Assembly (NCBI GenBank): GCA_913052345.1
Contig: CAJXDR010000005.1
Coordinates: forward strand, 1 to 64,000
DNA length: 64,000 nt
Direction: 5' to 3'
DNA from: UBA4421 sp002470275
Lineage (GTDB): Bacteria; Pseudomonadota; Gammaproteobacteria; Pseudomonadales; Azotimanducaceae
Each line of letters begins with the position of its first letter. Position 1 is the first letter of the stretch. Positions 61,991 through 64,000 of the stretch are shown in pieces. The position numbers were made by a program, and so were the translations under genes. The notes beneath the pieces were generated by a model, which ran no database searches, was not told the origin of the DNA, and worked only from the letters and a program-made list of their open reading frames with translations.

Positions 61991-64000
61991 CTGGGCAATC
62001 GCCGCCAGATCAGGCCCAACGCCGCAAAGCCGTAGATGCCGGCAGATCGTTAATCGTGAGTGCTCCCGCAGGCTCCGGCAAAACCTCACTGCTGGTTGAG
62101 CGTTATCTCAACTTGCTAACCGTGGTTGAACGACCCGAAGAAATTCTCGCCATTACCTTCACTCGCGCCGCCGCTGCGGAAATGAAAAGTCGTATTTTGA
62201 AGGCTTTGGAGGAACCAGGTGATCTGGCCCAGCGAGTTAGAGACCGAGATCACGCCCTGGGTTGGCAGCTTCAGGAGAATGCCGTCCGCCTGAGCATCCA
62301 GACCATCGACAGCTTCGCCTCAGATTTAGCAGGCCAGATTCCAGGGGGACACAGCACGCAGGGCATGCAGATCGAAGAAAACCCGCTGCTGCTGTATCGC
62401 GAAGCCATAGAGCGCCTATTTGCCCGAATGCATAGCGATCATCCCAGTAAATTCTTTGTGGAGCAGTTCCTTGGCTATCTGGATAACAACGTGGATACGG
62501 GGGAGCGGCTGCTGCTTTCCATGCTCCGCAAACGGGATCAATGGCTTGGGTTCAGCGGCGAAGCCATGGCCAATATTGATCTGATTGGCAACGTCATCAA
62601 TGAATCTCTGGCCTCACTTCGGCAACAAATCATCGGCGCCGTTGAGTGTCAGCTAGACGATGCGGACCAGAAAAATTTCCAGCTGCTCGCCGACCGTACA
62701 GAAGCCGTTGACCACTGGACGGCGCTGCTCCCGCTAGTCCTGAGTCAGCAAGGGACCCTAAGACGGCGGCTGACCCGTAGAGAGCATGCGGCCTTCACCG
62801 ACCGCGAACTGAGTAACCATCTGGTGAGCTGGTATGGGGATTTGGAGGAGAGAGGCCTGGCTGACGCGCTGGAAAATTGTCGCCAACTCCCGCCTGAAAC
62901 TCTGGCCGGTGACGACAGGGAACGCCTGCAGAACGTAAGCGCCGCGCTCAGCCTTGCCGCTGCAGAGCTGGAAAGCATTTTCGTGGCAAGGCGCCGGATT
63001 GACTTTGTCGGCCTGATGCTGCGAGCCATGCGTGGGCTGAGAGACGACCTGGGCCCTACCGACCTCGCCCTCTACTGGGACTATAGAATCCGCCATATTT
63101 TGGTGGATGAGTTCCAGGACACCTCTCATGGCCAGTTCCAGTTTTTTAACCTCTTGACCGAGGCCTGGCATTCCGGCGACGGCAATACCCTATTTGCCGT
63201 TGGGGACCCCATGCAGTCGATCTATCGATTCCGTGATGCCGATGTTTCGATCTTCCAGCGTTGTTGTGACCAAGGGATGCCAACGGTAGAGCTTGAGCCC
63301 ATTCGCCTCACCGCTAACTTTCGCTCAGATCCTGCCTTGGTCACCTGGAGCAACACGCTGTTCTCTCGACTGCTTCCTGAAGATGCTCTGCCGCACCTTG
63401 GCGCCATTCCCTTCAGCCCCGCATCGGCGCAGATCGACCCCAAGCCTGGCGCCCAGGTCCTCTGCCGACAGTTTGACGGCGTGCAGGCCGAGGCCAGCAG
63501 CATCGTGGACCATGTCCAGCGCTTACTCCGCGCCGACGATGAATCGGACATCGGCATTCTGTGTCGTGATCGAAACCAGCTACCTCCTCTGCTGATGGCC
63601 CTAAATGCTGCCCAAGTCTCGTTTACCGGCACCGACATTGACCCCCTGGGCGATCAGCCGATTGTTCAGGACTTGGCCAACCTGTACACCCTGCTGCTCA
63701 ACCCGGAAGACCGCTTGGCTCTTCTCAGTACCCTGCACAGTCCAATGATTGGCCTGGGATTAGCTCAACTTGAGCACATCATTGGTCAGGCAGACCCGCT
63801 GGATTACTGCCTTCGGGCGTCCCCGCAAGAGCCGGCGCTGGTTCGCTTTGGAGAGGCCCTGAGCTGGGCCAGGAGCGGGCTCTATGAGATTCCCCTTTGC
63901 GAGGTGCTGGAGGGATTGTGGCTCAGGCTTGGCGGCATGGACGCCTACCCTGCCAGCGCCCTGGGGGATGCCCTCTGCTGGTTTGAGCTCCTTGAGAAAT
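61987..64000 (+). CDS. AddA-like UvrD/Rep helicase, 3' part beyond the window
   Basis: The frame starts at GTG 61987 inside the nuclease stop and stays open for 671 codons to the window edge, so the gene is incomplete here. Walker A is AGSGKT (28-33), motif Ia is ITFTRAAAAEM, motif II is LVDEFQDTS with Asp374, and QTIDSFASDLA is present. These order and spacing values match superfamily-1A helicases of the AddA/RecB type. A C-terminal nuclease domain cannot be seen. It would be the motor partner of the adjacent iron-sulfur nuclease. Confidence 0.88.
   Translation, partial: MTGQSPPDQAQRRKAVDAGRSLIVSAPAGSGKTSLLVERYLNLLTVVERPEEILAITFTRAAAAEMKSRILKALEEPGDLAQRVRDRDHALGWQLQENAVRLSIQTIDSFASDLAGQIPGGHSTQGMQIEENPLLLYREAIERLFARMHSDHPSKFFVEQFLGYLDNNVDTGERLLLSMLRKRDQWLGFSGEAMANIDLIGNVINESLASLRQQIIGAVECQLDDADQKNFQLLADRTEAVDHWTALLPLVLSQQGTLRRRLTRREHAAFTDRELSNHLVSWYGDLEERGLADALENCRQLPPETLAGDDRERLQNVSAALSLAAAELESIFVARRRIDFVGLMLRAMRGLRDDLGPTDLALYWDYRIRHILVDEFQDTSHGQFQFFNLLTEAWHSGDGNTLFAVGDPMQSIYRFRDADVSIFQRCCDQGMPTVELEPIRLTANFRSDPALVTWSNTLFSRLLPEDALPHLGAIPFSPASAQIDPKPGAQVLCRQFDGVQAEASSIVDHVQRLLRADDESDIGILCRDRNQLPPLLMALNAAQVSFTGTDIDPLGDQPIVQDLANLYTLLLNPEDRLALLSTLHSPMIGLGLAQLEHIIGQADPLDYCLRASPQEPALVRFGEALSWARSGLYEIPLCEVLEGLWLRLGGMDAYPASALGDALCWFELLEK

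Overview
The window is ordinary bacterial chromosome, dense in genes and roughly mid-50s percent G+C by eye. The gene families and gene order point to a gammaproteobacterium of the Pseudomonas/Cellvibrionales side, most likely a marine heterotroph such as a member of the Halieaceae or a related group; the exact taxon is an inference. No rRNA, tRNA, CRISPR array, prophage or insertion sequence was found.

Region 1 (about 0.25-22.8 kb) is an accessory, catabolic-looking region. It holds a secreted S9 peptidase, a 2-oxoglutarate oxygenase, a b561-type cytochrome, an exported esterase, a secreted two-repeat protein of unknown function, an epoxide hydrolase, an HSL-type esterase, a membrane-anchored split-barrel protein, a Baeyer-Villiger-like flavin monooxygenase, an ELM1-like protein, a phytanoyl-CoA dioxygenase-like protein divergent from an SDR, and an acyl-CoA dehydrogenase. 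A minus-strand GMC oxidoreductase-DUF1800-DUF1501 operon, a CsaA-like protein and a phosphoesterase complete it. Between the SDR and the acyl-CoA dehydrogenase lies a decayed metallo-beta-lactamase-fold hydrolase gene that has no intact reading frame.

Region 2 (about 23.0-27.5 kb) is a two-gene RND efflux system (adaptor plus inner-membrane pump).

Region 3 (about 27.5-48.6 kb) is core genome whose order resembles the Pseudomonas aeruginosa tus-cysG-serS-rarA-lolA-ftsK-aat-bpt-infA-clpA-clpS-cspD-idh-mnmA-purB block. It contains a sulfur relay (TusDCB, TusE) feeding MnmA, siroheme synthesis, chromosome segregation, lipoprotein sorting, a whole N-degron pathway (Aat, Bpt, ClpS, ClpA), monomeric isocitrate dehydrogenase and a moaCDE molybdopterin cluster.

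Region 4 (about 48.7-54.5 kb) is the 2-methylcitrate cycle for propionyl-CoA in two converging units: acnD-prpF on the plus strand and prpB-prpC on the minus strand. Region 5 (54.6-59.2 kb) carries ThrH, APS reductase CysH, a thioredoxin-fold protein, the sulfur regulator CysB, a 5'-nucleotidase, a DUF465 protein, a TerB-like protein and an unlisted 39-residue membrane peptide. Region 6 (59.4 kb to the end) is an AddB-like iron-sulfur nuclease followed, with a 4-base overlap, by an AddA-like UvrD helicase that runs off the window.

No clearly new biological system was proven. The best leads are the GMC-DUF1800-DUF1501 operon, the mixed oxygenase/hydrolase catabolic region, the internally duplicated secreted protein, the decayed MBL-fold gene, the in-frame 21-bp tandem repeat in cspD, and several genes that look able to make leaderless mRNA.
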